NCBI GenBank assembly: GCA_002245135.1
Contig: NGBS01000627.1
Coordinates: forward strand, 1-51,882
Direction of reading: 5' to 3'
Source of the DNA: Proteromonas lacertae
Taxonomy: Eukaryota > Sar > Bigyra > Opalinata > Proteromonadidae
DNA: 51,882 nucleotides
Position 1 is the stretch's first letter, and every line of letters begins with the position of its first letter. Shown here piece by piece: positions 1 through 9,453 of this stretch. The notes below the pieces were generated by a model. The model saw only the letters and a list, made by a program, of their open reading frames with translations, did no database searches and was not told where the DNA came from. The translations under genes were made by a program, and so were the position numbers.

Positions 1-64
1 ATCTGCATACTCATGTTCTCCATTTCTTAATTTTCTATTCATTACTAATATTGAAGCTCTTCTG

Positions 65-326
65 TCATACCCCATAGGTTTTGAGGTTTATCATTAATTG
101 ATCGCCATGATGTCTATAATCACCTAGTACTTCTGGATCATTTCTATTAGTTCTGAGTGAACCACATATAAACACCTTTACTTTATTTCTTTTTAATATT
201 TTCATTGTTTTAATTGGAAATTGAATGACCCCATCTATGTGCTCTATTGTCTCTATATCTATGAATGTAAAAAGCATATTCACCGTTAGGTTGTCTAAGC
301 ATATTATATGTTAAATGGTCAGGCAT
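65..326 (-). CDS. Unidentified coding fragments at left edge
   Basis: I do not recognise this gene. Two overlapping minus-strand frames both look protein-like. One opens with ATG at 326 (38 codons to 210, beginning MPDHLTYNMLRQ). The other opens at 283 (72 codons to 65) and contains KVKVFICGSLRTNRNDPEVL. After the second one ends, a third frame continues towards position 1 with YDRRASILVMNRKL. This pattern suggests either one gene interrupted by frameshifts or short introns, or a decayed gene; the window edge cuts it off. No domain is assignable and nothing nearby explains its role. Confidence 0.35.
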
Positions 327-589
327 ATTCTTTGTATTTTTTGCTATTATATATATTTATTAAATTTTTATGGGTCTAATCAATAAAGTTATTGTTTGTT
401 TAGTAATACAAATGTTAGATGATTTAGATTATTGCCTGAAATGAGATATTGATATAATTGAGATGGGTATATACCCTAGTAAGTATATATAAATTATAGT
501 TAGATTGTGTGGCTAACCCTGTATATAAATATTAAAAATATACAGTTTGAATACTGGTTTGAGTTTGGCAGTTATATTATTAATTATTT

Positions 590-1355
590 TTGAAATATCA
601 TCATGAATACAAAATTATTTTAAAACAGAGTATAGTATATCGAGTGAAAGTACCCAAAGTTCATGATGAAGAAGAATTTGATATAATATTAAATAATTTA
701 AACGATGTTGCGAAAAATTGGAGACAACTATCCAGATACCAGTATAAATATACATATATATTTTATAGATTCAAAGGAACTCGTTTAATTCCCAATCCAC
801 AGTTTCTCGTAGAAAGATTCAAATGCATATGGATAAAAGACCCAAAATTCAGAAAGACTATTATAAGGATTTTAAGGAAGAGTTTATATATTGCTTTCAA
901 TACAAAAAATGTAAATGTAAATCAATTGTATGCATTATCTTTATATATTTCCTTAGGTTGACAGAACAATTGATTATATATATGATTCGTTAAAAACATT
1001 AACATCTGATACAATGACTGAATTAGGGGATGGAGATTTTGTTGATGGATACAATCAAGAGTATGATGATGAATACGGAAATGTAGTGGAAGTTATTGAA
1101 TTTGAACAACAAAATAAAGTTAAAGGAAATGTTAATTGTGAATCGAATGTAGATTCAATAATATTAGTTGTTGATGAAGAAGTACATAAAGTAAATCAAC
1201 AAAATGTGGTGAATTTATTTGATTATGGAAATGAAACTGTAGATTTATTTTCTTATGGTAAAGAAACTATAGATTTATTTTCTTATGGTAAAGAAGTAGT
1301 AAAACGCGATTTTCTTATTGAATCAGAAGAAGAAGAATGGCAATCAGAATATTAA
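590..1355 (+). CDS. Two-exon hypothetical protein with acidic C-terminal repeats
   Basis: Function unknown. The first part (590-910) encodes a basic, Tyr/Lys/Arg-rich stretch of about 107 residues; the second (957-1355) encodes an acidic region of about 133 residues ending EEEEWQSEY. Between them 911-956 starts GTAAAT and ends TTCCTTAG. Removing these 46 nt joins the two frames in phase, so I infer a short spliceosomal intron (GT at 917 also keeps phase). The C-terminal part has three 10-residue units of the type (V/I)DLFSYGKET around 1210-1300. The first frame opens at TTG (590) with a stop just upstream and no ATG, so a further 5' exon is likely. Without splicing, 1014-1355 is an ATG-started 113-codon frame on its own. 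Confidence 0.5.
911..956 (+). other. Probable 46-nt spliceosomal intron
   Basis: GT-AG boundaries, an AT-rich body and a pyrimidine-rich 3' end. Excision restores one frame across 590-1355. Seen directly are the boundaries and the phase; splicing itself is inferred. Confidence 0.45.
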
Positions 1356-1542
1356 ATCATAATGAATCTTGAATTGGTTTTGGTTTTGTTTTGTTTGGGT
1401 TAGTATTATAACTTATAAATTATATGGTGTGGCTAATTAACACCTTAAAATAATTATAAAAGAAATTAAGCTATTTTTGAAAAAAGCATTCGTTTCAAGA
1501 TTTGACTTGAACTTCATTTTTTTTGTTTTGTTTTTTATTACA

Positions 1543-1590
1543 TAGGATGGTCACTATATGTTGTCATATCACACAGTATGGTGGCCATCC
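1543..1590. repeat. Isolated hairpin
   Basis: Imperfect inverted repeat starting AGGATGG and ending CCATCCT around an AT-rich loop with CACA/TGTG-like steps. It sits in otherwise featureless AT-rich DNA and resembles in style, not in sequence, the hairpin tips of the mobile elements in this window. Confidence 0.45.
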
Positions 1591-1646
1591 TATCTATTAT
1601 TGTTTTTTGAATTTTTTTAAGAAAATTAAATTTCGATTATGATCAG

Positions 1647-1853
1647 AAAGTCAAACTAAGGGCATATATGAGCCCAGCATAAATAGAGAAATCGATTGAT
1701 ATATTTATTATGCATTAAAAACGTTTCTAATGATGAAAATACACTATAGGGAAATAGCACACATTGAAACGGCTATTTTTTTGAATCAAAAACACATATA
1801 GGGAAATGGCACACTGTGCTATTTCCCTTTATTATTCATTATTATTAGACTGA
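1647..1853. repeat. Dispersed repeat R1, copy 1
   Basis: About 205 bp, clearly homologous to 23196-23397. It begins AAAGTCAAACTAAGGGC, has a small hairpin GGGCATATATGAGCCC, then two tandem blocks containing TAGCACACA and ends in a hairpin around GGCACACTGTGC. Both copies lie directly against a GC-richer mobile-element relic, so R1 may be an end of a second element type; no target duplication was recognised. Confidence 0.6.
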
Positions 1854-2340
1854 TAGAACATTGACGGCAAAGTCATCTTCCCAGGAGTTTGTTCTCGGGC
1901 CATCGAAGTAGTAGTTCATGGTCCAATTCATTGCTTCTACCTTCCACATCTTGTTATTGTAACTCAATTGCCCATATCGTTCCATTGCCGAGAGGACGAA
2001 GAAGTTATATTCATCGAGCAGTGGTTGATATACATAGGCTGGGTAAAATCTCTCAGCGATGTTGAAGACATGATTTCGAGTAGCATTGGCAAGGATAACT
2101 ATCGGTAGATTTGAAGATAGGCTCATACAACTTAAGGAGCTGACCGATGGTATAGTCCAGTTGCTGCATGATGCTATGATCTTCAACCCATAGTTCTACT
2201 GATGATGATGATAGCTCTTTGGGGTTGCTATGAACTCTATATCTTAAGTAACTTCTCCTATCGATAAATACTCTTTGATTAACTCTTACCAGGTGTTGTT
2301 CTTGGGATGGACTTATCATAGCAGGCATCTCTGTATTCAA
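1845..2340 (-). pseudogene. E1 relic: conserved unknown protein fragment
   Basis: Unknown function. Two overlapping frames read as parts of one protein type. The downstream part contains NIAERFYPAYVYQPLLDEYN followed by FFVLSAMERYGQL. The same block recurs, decayed, at about 13850-14010 and its inverted copy 29810-29970. A related LPIVI block occurs at 33621-33860 in another relic. It therefore looks like a hallmark protein of this element family rather than a host gene. Treated as a fossil. Confidence 0.5.
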
Positions 2341-2753
2341 CTTTTTCTGATCCTCCTAGAGAGACTTTGCCTTATGAATACTCAACAAGCATTATCTACC
2401 CGTACTACCTCTAGCCTTGAATTACAACAGCGTGAGCCTATGGCTACTTCTACTCATAAGAAGTCCAATTGCTAAGTGTAGTAAGGCTGTGAAATCATCC
2501 ACCTATTCCAATCATCGATATCATCTCCTATTGTTGCTAGACAACTTCCTCGGTACAATCATCCAAAGAAGTCACTGTCAAGAACTTAACCAAGACCTTG
2601 AAGTCCATCCATAGCAAGGACAAGATTATTGACTATGTGGCTATATGCACTGACTTACGAAAACATCTTCGTTCCTACTATCAACTACTTCAAGAGACTA
2701 AAGCAAATGCTGATAAGCTCACTCCCAAGTAATTACGTCTATCATCAGAGATC

Positions 2754-3278
2754 ATGGATAAGATCTTGGAAGCTATAAAGAACACTAGCAACCTCCTCAA
2801 CTATGAAGTCAAGAGTCAGGACACTTACATTCATAAGATCCTTGACGATCTTAAACCAGCTTCTGTATCTGATCCATCAGTGACAGCTACATCAGTTCCT
2901 GCTTCATTACCAACCCCAACATCTATTCCCAAAGATGATATTCAAGTAACCACCGATAGCTTTAAGGTAAAGCAAGAGAATCAATCATCCAGTCTTACAC
3001 CCTCATACACTTACTTCAATTCACCGATAGTAAGTTCCTTGTCTGGCAATCCAACAACCTCTGGACTAGCAACACCAACAAGTACTTCCCCATCAATTCC
3101 TTTACAAGTTCCCATGCAGGTTCCTATTCAGGCTCCTTTGAAAACTACTAAGACTGGTAAAGGTAAGAGATTTACAAAATCATCCTTTCCTAATCCTTAT
3201 GCTGCTTACGTTCCATCATTCGGAGGAGTCTATCAGCAACAGGCCCAACAAGTGACGACCTTATCCAGATACTTCTAA
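2754..3278 (+). CDS. E1 relic: Ser/Pro/Thr-rich protein fragment
   Basis: Frame of 174 codons with ATG at 2754. The N-terminal 40 residues (MDKILEAIKNTSNLLNYEVK...) look helical. Residues 40-130 are low-complexity Pro/Ser/Thr-rich, with PTP, VPMQVPIQAP and similar steps. The tail is Lys/Gly-rich and then Tyr/Gln-rich, ending TLSRYF. Helical coding-like sequence also precedes it from about 2545. This is the composition of a disordered linker or structural protein; I recognise no family. It belongs to the GC-rich element, and its codon use is unlike the AT-rich glycosyltransferase genes. Confidence 0.45.
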   Translation: MDKILEAIKNTSNLLNYEVKSQDTYIHKILDDLKPASVSDPSVTATSVPASLPTPTSIPKDDIQVTTDSFKVKQENQSSSLTPSYTYFNSPIVSSLSGNPTTSGLATPTSTSPSIPLQVPMQVPIQAPLKTTKTGKGKRFTKSSFPNPYAAYVPSFGGVYQQQAQQVTTLSRYF

Positions 3279-3646
3279 GTTCCTTAATCACTTATCGTTG
3301 ATAACCTTGAGTTGTTTACAGGCTACTGCAATCATCGTCTAGGATCTATCGGAGATGCTTATTATCACGTCCCTTATCATCTCCTATCCGATGATTTATA
3401 CAACAATAAACATTAGATCAATACATCTCCTTAGCTGAGCTCAATCTTTGCTCTTCATTCCTTCCTAAGCATTGCTCTTGTATGTAGTGCTTCTGAAGTG
3501 TATAAGCTCCTTCAGCAACTCTTCTTACCGTCTTATACCATCTTCATAGACTGGAGGATCATCGTTGATTAACCTGGAGTACGTTCTGCGATAGATGAAC
3601 TCACCGAGACTATTGAATCCATAAGGAGGACGATGCCGTGCAAGAC

Positions 3647-4288
3647 ATGTTGTGCGCCGTTTGTCATAGTTGGCCGTTTGTCTACCAGACACATTTAAAA
3701 CAAACTATATGTATATTCTTACTTGTCTTGATGAAAAATTGTTACTTTTATTACTTACTTTGTTATATGACCTACCACTGCAATATACTTTTTTGTTAAT
3801 ATAAATAGTTTGAATATATGCGTCTTTTGTTTTCTAGAAATTTTTGAAGCAAACTAAATGTATATTTAGCTAAAATAAACTAAAATACATTAATTGAAAT
3901 GATTAGAATGTAAGAATTATTAAATCTTTCTATATAAAAAAAGAAATGTAAAAAATAGGCTTGAGAGAGGCTTGATTCTATATTTTCTTTTTTCATTTTA
4001 AATGTCTTATGATGAACATTAAGTTGTTCTAATCATTTAAGCTAATGTATTTTAGTCTATATTAGCTAAATATGCATTTAGTTTGCTTCAAAAATTTCTA
4101 GAAAACAAACGGCGCATATATTCAAACTATTTATATTAACAAAAATGTATACTGCAGAGGTAGGTCATATAACAAAGTAAGTAATAAAAGTAACAATTTT
4201 TCATCAAGACAAGTAAGAATATACATATAGTTTGTTTTAAATGTGTCTGGTAGACAAACGGCCAACTATGACAAACGGCGCACAACAT
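3647..4288. mobile_element. AT-rich foldback (MITE-like) element inside E1
   Basis: About 640 bp and almost wholly palindromic: the left half from GTTGTGCGCCGTTTGTCAT is repeated inverted at the right end, the arms are about 300 bp, and the centre is near 3965. It is AT-rich inside the GC-richer relic, so it is a later insertion. Terminal repeats are clear; a target duplication is not convincing (perhaps AT). No coding capacity seen. Superfamily unknown. Confidence 0.7.
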
Positions 4289-4447
4289 CTTTGATCTTTC
4301 AGTTATTAATCCAGATTTATGAAGTTTTATTCCAAAATTTCCATATTTGATAAATGATTCAGTCAAATCACAACATGTTAAGAATTTCAAATTATCTTCA
4401 TTTATCCTTATAGGCAAAGCTCTTCTTCTCCTAACCATCATCTTCAA
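4289..4447 (-). pseudogene. Short coding fragment cut by the foldback element
   Basis: ATG at 4447 opens a frame of about 50 codons, with RRRRALPIRINEDNLKFL and then CCDLTESFIKYGNFGIKLH, that looks like real protein. It runs into the foldback element at 4288, beyond which the frame is only transposon sequence. On the far side of the insertion I could not find an obvious continuation. Family unknown. Confidence 0.35.
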
Positions 4448-4494
4448 TCACTCTGGTTAGCAACTCCTTTGAAGTTCATCCTCGAGCATCTCCG

Positions 4495-4522
4495 TGTTGT
4501 TGTTGTTGTTGTTGTTGTTGTT
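4495..4522. repeat. (GTT)n microsatellite
   Basis: About nine tandem GTT units in the E1 relic. Confidence 0.9.
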
Positions 4523-4640
4523 AGTGCTTATAGTACACCCCAACAAAGTCAATTAATTATCATGGAAGATCGTTAAACAAGTTACATTGAACTCCACGGT
4601 ACTTGAATACTACAATTGGCCTTGATACTCCCACTTCCAT

Positions 4641-5012
4641 CTATAACGTGACTTCAGGTGTGTAGCCAGGTATTGGAATATTAATTGGGTTGTTGACAAT
4701 AAGCTTATCAGAGAAGGTAAGTTTCTTATGATGTTGATGATCCTTCCTTTGACGATACCTACGGCACTCTTCACAGCTCTTGTAATATCCTCCATCTCGT
4801 TTTAGAAACTCCTTCCTTGTGTGGATCTTGAAGCACCTATAGCATAAGATCTGTGGATCTGTATAATTGTTGATACTTATTGCGTTCTTCACGGCATTGA
4901 CTACAGATCTTATAGAAGTGCTTGCAGTCTCGTTTAATTTCTCTTGGGCGTCTTCTACGGCAATAGTAACAATTGTAAACTCCCGGTTACCCAGTTGGTT
5001 TCCACGGTTCAA
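4641..5012 (-). pseudogene. E1 relic: zinc-ribbon protein fragment
   Basis: The frame contains CYRCFKIHTRKEFLKRDG and then YYKSCEECRRYRQRK, a C-x2-C ... C-x2-C-R unit of the same type as in 38038-38961 of the large element and in the AT-rich gene at 35775-36280. Such four-cysteine units bind zinc in many unrelated ribbon and treble-clef proteins, so a nucleic-acid or protein-binding role is only a guess. No ATG lies in frame; the upstream part runs into the terminal repeat. Treated as a broken part of E1. Confidence 0.5.
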
Positions 5013-5261
5013 TTAAAAGCCCTTACAAGGTCACCAGCGTAGCAAGGAGAGTCAAGAGCATGATTAGATTCATCACCTCGAGGTAACCAACACTTCTAGA
5101 TAGCTTCCAGGAATACCAGTAGGAAACAGGCTCATAGGCAGGTATAGAAATAACTTACAAGAGTCCCGTAGGAAGTTGACCCCGTAGGAGTAATCCCGTA
5201 GGCACCTTACGTAAATGGGACTATGGTACATTGTCACAGAGTCCCATTTATATACTATATA
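4970..5261. repeat. E1 right terminal repeat with hairpin tip
   Basis: Matches the inverted left terminus 36448-36850. It contains subterminal iterons of the type CCCGTAGGAAGTTGACC and the terminal hairpin AAATGGGACT...AGTCCCATTT (5213-5252), ending CTATATA at 5261. The next 6 bp are TTAATT, the expected target duplication half; its partner was not found. Confidence 0.75.
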
Positions 5262-5271
5262 TTAATTGTAA

Positions 5272-6099
5272 ATGAAAAACTGTATATTTGTATTTTTGTT
5301 ACTGTTTATGATTTGTAATACAATTATTAATTATAATAAAATATTTAAAATTATAATTGTTACATTATATTTTCCAGTTATAAATCATCATCATCCCATC
5401 CAACAATATTTATATTGGTCAAAATTATTTTTTAATATAGTGAAATGTGAAACTTATTTTTTTACGAATAATAAATTATATTCATCATTTCCGCAGCTGA
5501 AAACATTGCATATATATTATTTTGATAATATAACTTCAATACCAATAATACAAAAATTAAATATTAAAGAAATGGTAAAAAATACACTACACCAAATATA
5601 TCACTCCAAAATAGCTCTTTTATATCACATTAGCAGAGTATATGCAGCTGCTATATATTTTTTTAATGATATAAGTACATTTCATTTTAAACAATTCGAG
5701 ACTGTGAAAAATTATCCAAATTCTGAGTATGTTCAATCACTATTTAGTAAAACAATATCGCCTATATTTTTTACTATAAATCATAACAAAAATTCTCCAT
5801 ATTTTATACAAGGAGGATGTTTTGGTGGAAATAGAAAAGCAATTAAATATTTATATGTTAATTATTATACATTTCTTAAAACATATTTTACTAAAAGGGG
5901 TTATATAAATATTACAGAAGAAATGTTATTAGATTTGTTAATATATAACATAAATGATTCTATTCTTATCCCTAACAACCCTAATAGTTGTAAATATCTT
6001 AAACATTCAAATAGATGGTTTTACTATATTAATGTATTATCTGGATATCCAACTGATTGTGTAAAGAATTTAAAACTTAGCAAATTGAATGAATATTAG
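5272..6099 (+). CDS. HtrL/YibB-like glycosyltransferase
   Basis: 275 residues from an ATG 10 bases after the E1 element tip. Residues 5-35 are hydrophobic and likely a signal anchor, placing the rest in the secretory lumen. Residues 178-191 read IQGGCFGGNRKAI, close to the IQGG-FGG signature of the HtrL/YibB family (Pfam PF09612), a GT-A-like group in bacteria and many eukaryotes. Further support is the Pro/Tyr-rich start of the fold (YSSFPQLKTLHIYYF) and a C-terminal Trp/Tyr block. Donor and acceptor are unknown. It heads the AT-rich glycan island. With E1 placed against its 5' end, the promoter may have been displaced. Family call fairly likely, function inferred. Confidence 0.6.
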   Translation: MKNCIFVFLLLFMICNTIINYNKIFKIIIVTLYFPVINHHHPIQQYLYWSKLFFNIVKCETYFFTNNKLYSSFPQLKTLHIYYFDNITSIPIIQKLNIKEMVKNTLHQIYHSKIALLYHISRVYAAAIYFFNDISTFHFKQFETVKNYPNSEYVQSLFSKTISPIFFTINHNKNSPYFIQGGCFGGNRKAIKYLYVNYYTFLKTYFTKRGYINITEEMLLDLLIYNINDSILIPNNPNSCKYLKHSNRWFYYINVLSGYPTDCVKNLKLSKLNEY

Positions 6100-6258
6100 A
6101 TGTTCTAATTTCTATGATACATAAGTGGATGGAATAATCAACCATAAACAATATGGATAAGTTAATTTTATTGAGTTTGTATATAACTTATTAAGTATAA
6201 CAAAAATAATAGCACACATAAAATATTAGCAAACAATCAAAAATAATTAACTTAATAT

Positions 6259-7345
6259 CAGTGTTGTTATTATCAGTCAAAAATATAGGTTTACCTATAG
6301 GTCAAAACCTATATCTTTAGCTTGACCTTTACCTTCCTTATACTAACTATAAGTTGAACTCCTATTGAAAATGAGTTAACAAGCATATTATCTAACCATA
6401 AATACAATATTAATGTTTTATACATCATCTTTCAAATATCAAATTTGATTGTCCGTCGATGCACTTTTTATATTACTATTATTTTGATCTATTTCTCAAT
6501 GATGACTCACAATAACATATTATTAACATAATATTAAATTAATTATAGAATAAAAAAATAAAAGAAAAAACATCAAGCTTGATGGTTTGACTAAGTAAAT
6601 CTTTATTTATTAAGATTTAGATCATTTAAATGTGTAATTACTCAATATTTATAATACTTTATAATATATGAAACTATAGGGATATCACATTACCTCCTTT
6701 CGCATCAAAAGAAGTTATGGATTTATTCAATTATAAAATGTTTTGGAAAAACGTAATTAAAATAAAATATTCAGATTATTACATATGGTAAAAGCCAAAG
6801 TCAATTCAGATTCTGTCAACAAAGATCTATGTAAATTCACCAGAATTAGAAGGTTTTGCTTCAAACTAGGATATAGTATAACTCTAAGAGAGTTTTATAA
6901 TGATTATTTATTTTCAGAAACTGAGAAAGTAAGAGACTTATTGAAGACAAATCATTAATATCCAGAAATAGAGATTTATTATTATAATTACATTTATATT
7001 TGTTTTTTAGAGATAGTAATCAATATAAATTAATCATCAAAATAACAAGTTGTTTATAGATATGTTAAATATCACTATTGAGTAGTTTGTAGATGAATTT
7101 TAATATATCAGAATAGATATTTATACAATTTCAACCAATCTTATTCTAACTATGGTAATTAAAGTAAAACAAGAAGCAGGAATAATATTTTATATAGTAT
7201 GGTAGTTTGTATAAAGCAAATGTTACTCAGTAAGTTATTAAAATAGATTTTAACAAAATAATGCTCAAGGTTTGACCGACCAACGGTCAAAGCTAGATTA
7301 TAGGTTTTACCTAAAATCTATAGGTTACCTATTTATACAACCCTG
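6259..7345. mobile_element. Non-autonomous hAT-type element
   Basis: 1087 bp, starts CAGTGTTGTTATTAT and ends ATTTATACAACCCTG, flanked by perfect 8-bp duplications CTTAATAT (6251-6258 and 7346-7353). The ends resemble those of the hAT copy at 8328-9398, and subterminal GACCGACCAACGGTCAA-like motifs are shared. No recognisable transposase; one small frame (6785-6958) is conserved in the second copy at 24681. Confidence 0.85.
6785..6958 (+). CDS. Small conserved frame in hAT-type element
   Basis: 57 codons from ATG (MVKAKVNSDSVNKDLCKFTR...), ending KVRDLLKTNH. The same sequence is present inverted in the element copy starting at 24681. No family recognised; it may be a transposase remnant. Conservation between two copies could simply reflect recent transposition. 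Confidence 0.3.
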   Translation: MVKAKVNSDSVNKDLCKFTRIRRFCFKLGYSITLREFYNDYLFSETEKVRDLLKTNH

Positions 7346-8327
7346 CTTAATATACTATATTATACTTTCTTTATATCGTTGTTGGTAGTCTTTTTTTCTA
7401 CACTTATTTGCTGATAATGATTTTAAGGTAAATTATCTATATTTACAATCTATAATCTATATTTATAAACTATTTTAGTAATTAGACTTATTTAATGTAC
7501 AAGAGGTTTTTTATTGAATTATTTCTTTTATTTATTTCTATACTTACATTCGTATAACATTGTATATTGTTTTCCCAAGTAAAAGTAAAGGAGGACTGTT
7601 TGTTTTATCAAAATATCTAAAAAATGCTATTAGAAAATGGAATAAAGACAAAATTCATTCAAATAAAGCATTACTACTCCATAAAGACTCACTAAATCTA
7701 AAAGAAATAACAAGCATTGTTAATAGAAAGAACAATTACACATGGTTTGAAAGAGCAGAATAATTATTTCAAAAGATTCATTTATGGACTTATTGTGACT
7801 CCATTAAAATAGTTTAAAAGTCCAAAGAACTATAAGTATGAATAGTTTTGGCGTATAATTATGAATAAGATATATACATATGTATCACATTCTAGAAGGG
7901 CAATCAAACATATAATTAGCTACACAAAATGTCATACTTATATATACAAGCATATTATACTTAAAACCATGAATATAAAGAAAGATCAATTGATTCTTTA
8001 TTATATATAAAATATGCAGATTCTAACAGGAAAAATGATAAAAAGAAATTAATAGGCTATCTAAATCAAAAGTATAATATAATGTTAATAAAATATGGAA
8101 ATTAATCAATAAAATATCTTATGTTTGCAGCAAATAATTCAAAATTTGTTATATATTATTCATTTTATGATACAGGTGCAATATCTCATCAGAAATAATT
8201 TATAGAAAAAGGATACGGAAGTTTTGTAAAAGAATTTGATACTAATATTACTTCATCTTTTTCTAAACTAGATATTATATATAAATAACAAATAAATCCT
8301 AATGATTTACATAATAATATATTAAAC

Positions 8328-9398
8328 CAGGGTTGTATAAATCTGTCATGACCGACGGAGAAAACCGATCGGTCGTAGGTCAATAAATAAATGTTGACCG
8401 ACACCAGGCTGTAGTAACTATTAGCTGACCTCCTCCTAAACATGTGATATTAATAATATTATCTAACTGTACATATTGAATTCAAGCTCTATATATCATT
8501 CTATAAAATACCGAATTAACCGTCGGTCGATGCGCTTTTTTCTTTCTTCATAATTGAATCTAACCTTACCAATGAGTTATTCTATTGTGTTATATATGTA
8601 ATATAAAGTATAGAATGATTATAAAAATTTGAAAGAAAAAATGGCAAACTTTTAGCTTGACATAAATTATTTCTTAAAATTATCATAAATGTATCTAATA
8701 TAATCTATCATTATATATTCTAGGAGTATAGTTTTACCAATTGGAGCGGCTCGTGAAGTTATTGCCTTAAAAGAGGCAAATATGCTTAAACATCTTAATT
8801 TTAACTTATACAAAACCTTTTGGTATAATATGTTAAAGATAAAAAGCCTTGATAAATGCATTTACAGTAAAAAGAAAGAGATTAATTATGCCAAATGAAG
8901 TACAAGAATATTTGCAATATGATATTCATTACAGCACCTCTGAAACCATTGGAAATATCTGGCTATCAATAAAGTCCAAGTTTCCTAGGGTATACATACT
9001 TGCCAAGAACAGTTTAAACAGTCTAGCAACATCTTCAGAGTCAGAAAGAATATTTTCCGAAGCTGGACAAATTAGTAACTTATGAAACTGATGATTACAA
9101 ATGAAACTGATGATTAGTAGAAATAAATAAGAACATAATTATATAAAATACCTAATTATTGTTGAGTATTAAATTGTAATTCTTTATAGAAAGTTAAAAA
9201 TTATTTAATTGAATTGAAAATATATGAATCAAGTATTAAAATATATTATAAGATAGTTTTTATGAAGGGAAAATCAGTATATAATGAATTAAAATAGATT
9301 TTATAATATACGGCTTGTAAGGCTTGACCGACCGACAGTCAAGGCAAAACCTATAGGTTTTGACCTATCTCCGTCGCTAACCGATAAATACAACCCTG
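8328..9398 (+). mobile_element. hAT transposon, decayed
   Basis: 1071 bp. Ends CAGGGTTGTATAAAT and ATTTATACAACCCTG (one base short of perfect) with perfect 8-bp target duplications TATTAAAC (8320-8327 and 9399-9406), the hallmark size for hAT. Subterminal copies of GACCGACGG-type motifs lie near both ends. It carries the C-terminal part of a transposase (8849-9085). Confidence 0.92.
8849..9085 (+). pseudogene. hAT transposase C-terminal dimerisation region
   Basis: The 78-codon frame holds PRVYILAKNSLNSLATSSES and then ERIFSEAGQIS. This is the hAT C-terminal dimerisation block, where families show a pattern of Pro, Leu-Ala, then ATS...SER-FS-AG. The N-terminal zinc finger and catalytic part are missing or scrambled and the frame opens at TTG rather than ATG, so this is a remnant. 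Its plus-strand orientation matches the element ends at 8328-9398. It could have been mobilised only by a full transposase encoded elsewhere. Confidence 0.8.
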
Positions 9399-9453
9399 TA
9401 TTAAACAATCTGAACTGTTTAGAATCAAAATTTGCTGTTGTAAAATCAATATT

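Larger units (their letters stand above)
1854..5261. mobile_element. E1: broken relic of the hairpin-ended element family
   Basis: GC-richer block in AT-rich surroundings. Its right end (about 4970-5261) matches, inverted, the left end of the 6.6-kb element at 36448, including the terminal hairpin and the tip ending CCCATTTATATACTATATA. No matching left tip was found, so it is truncated or its left end has been replaced. Parts: a minus-strand fragment (1845-2340), a plus-strand Ser/Pro/Thr-rich frame (2754-3278), a zinc-ribbon fragment (4641-5012, minus) and an inserted AT-rich foldback element (3647-4288). Family as for 36448-43073, unclassified. Clearly broken, several breaks, older than the 36448 copy. 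Confidence 0.7.
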
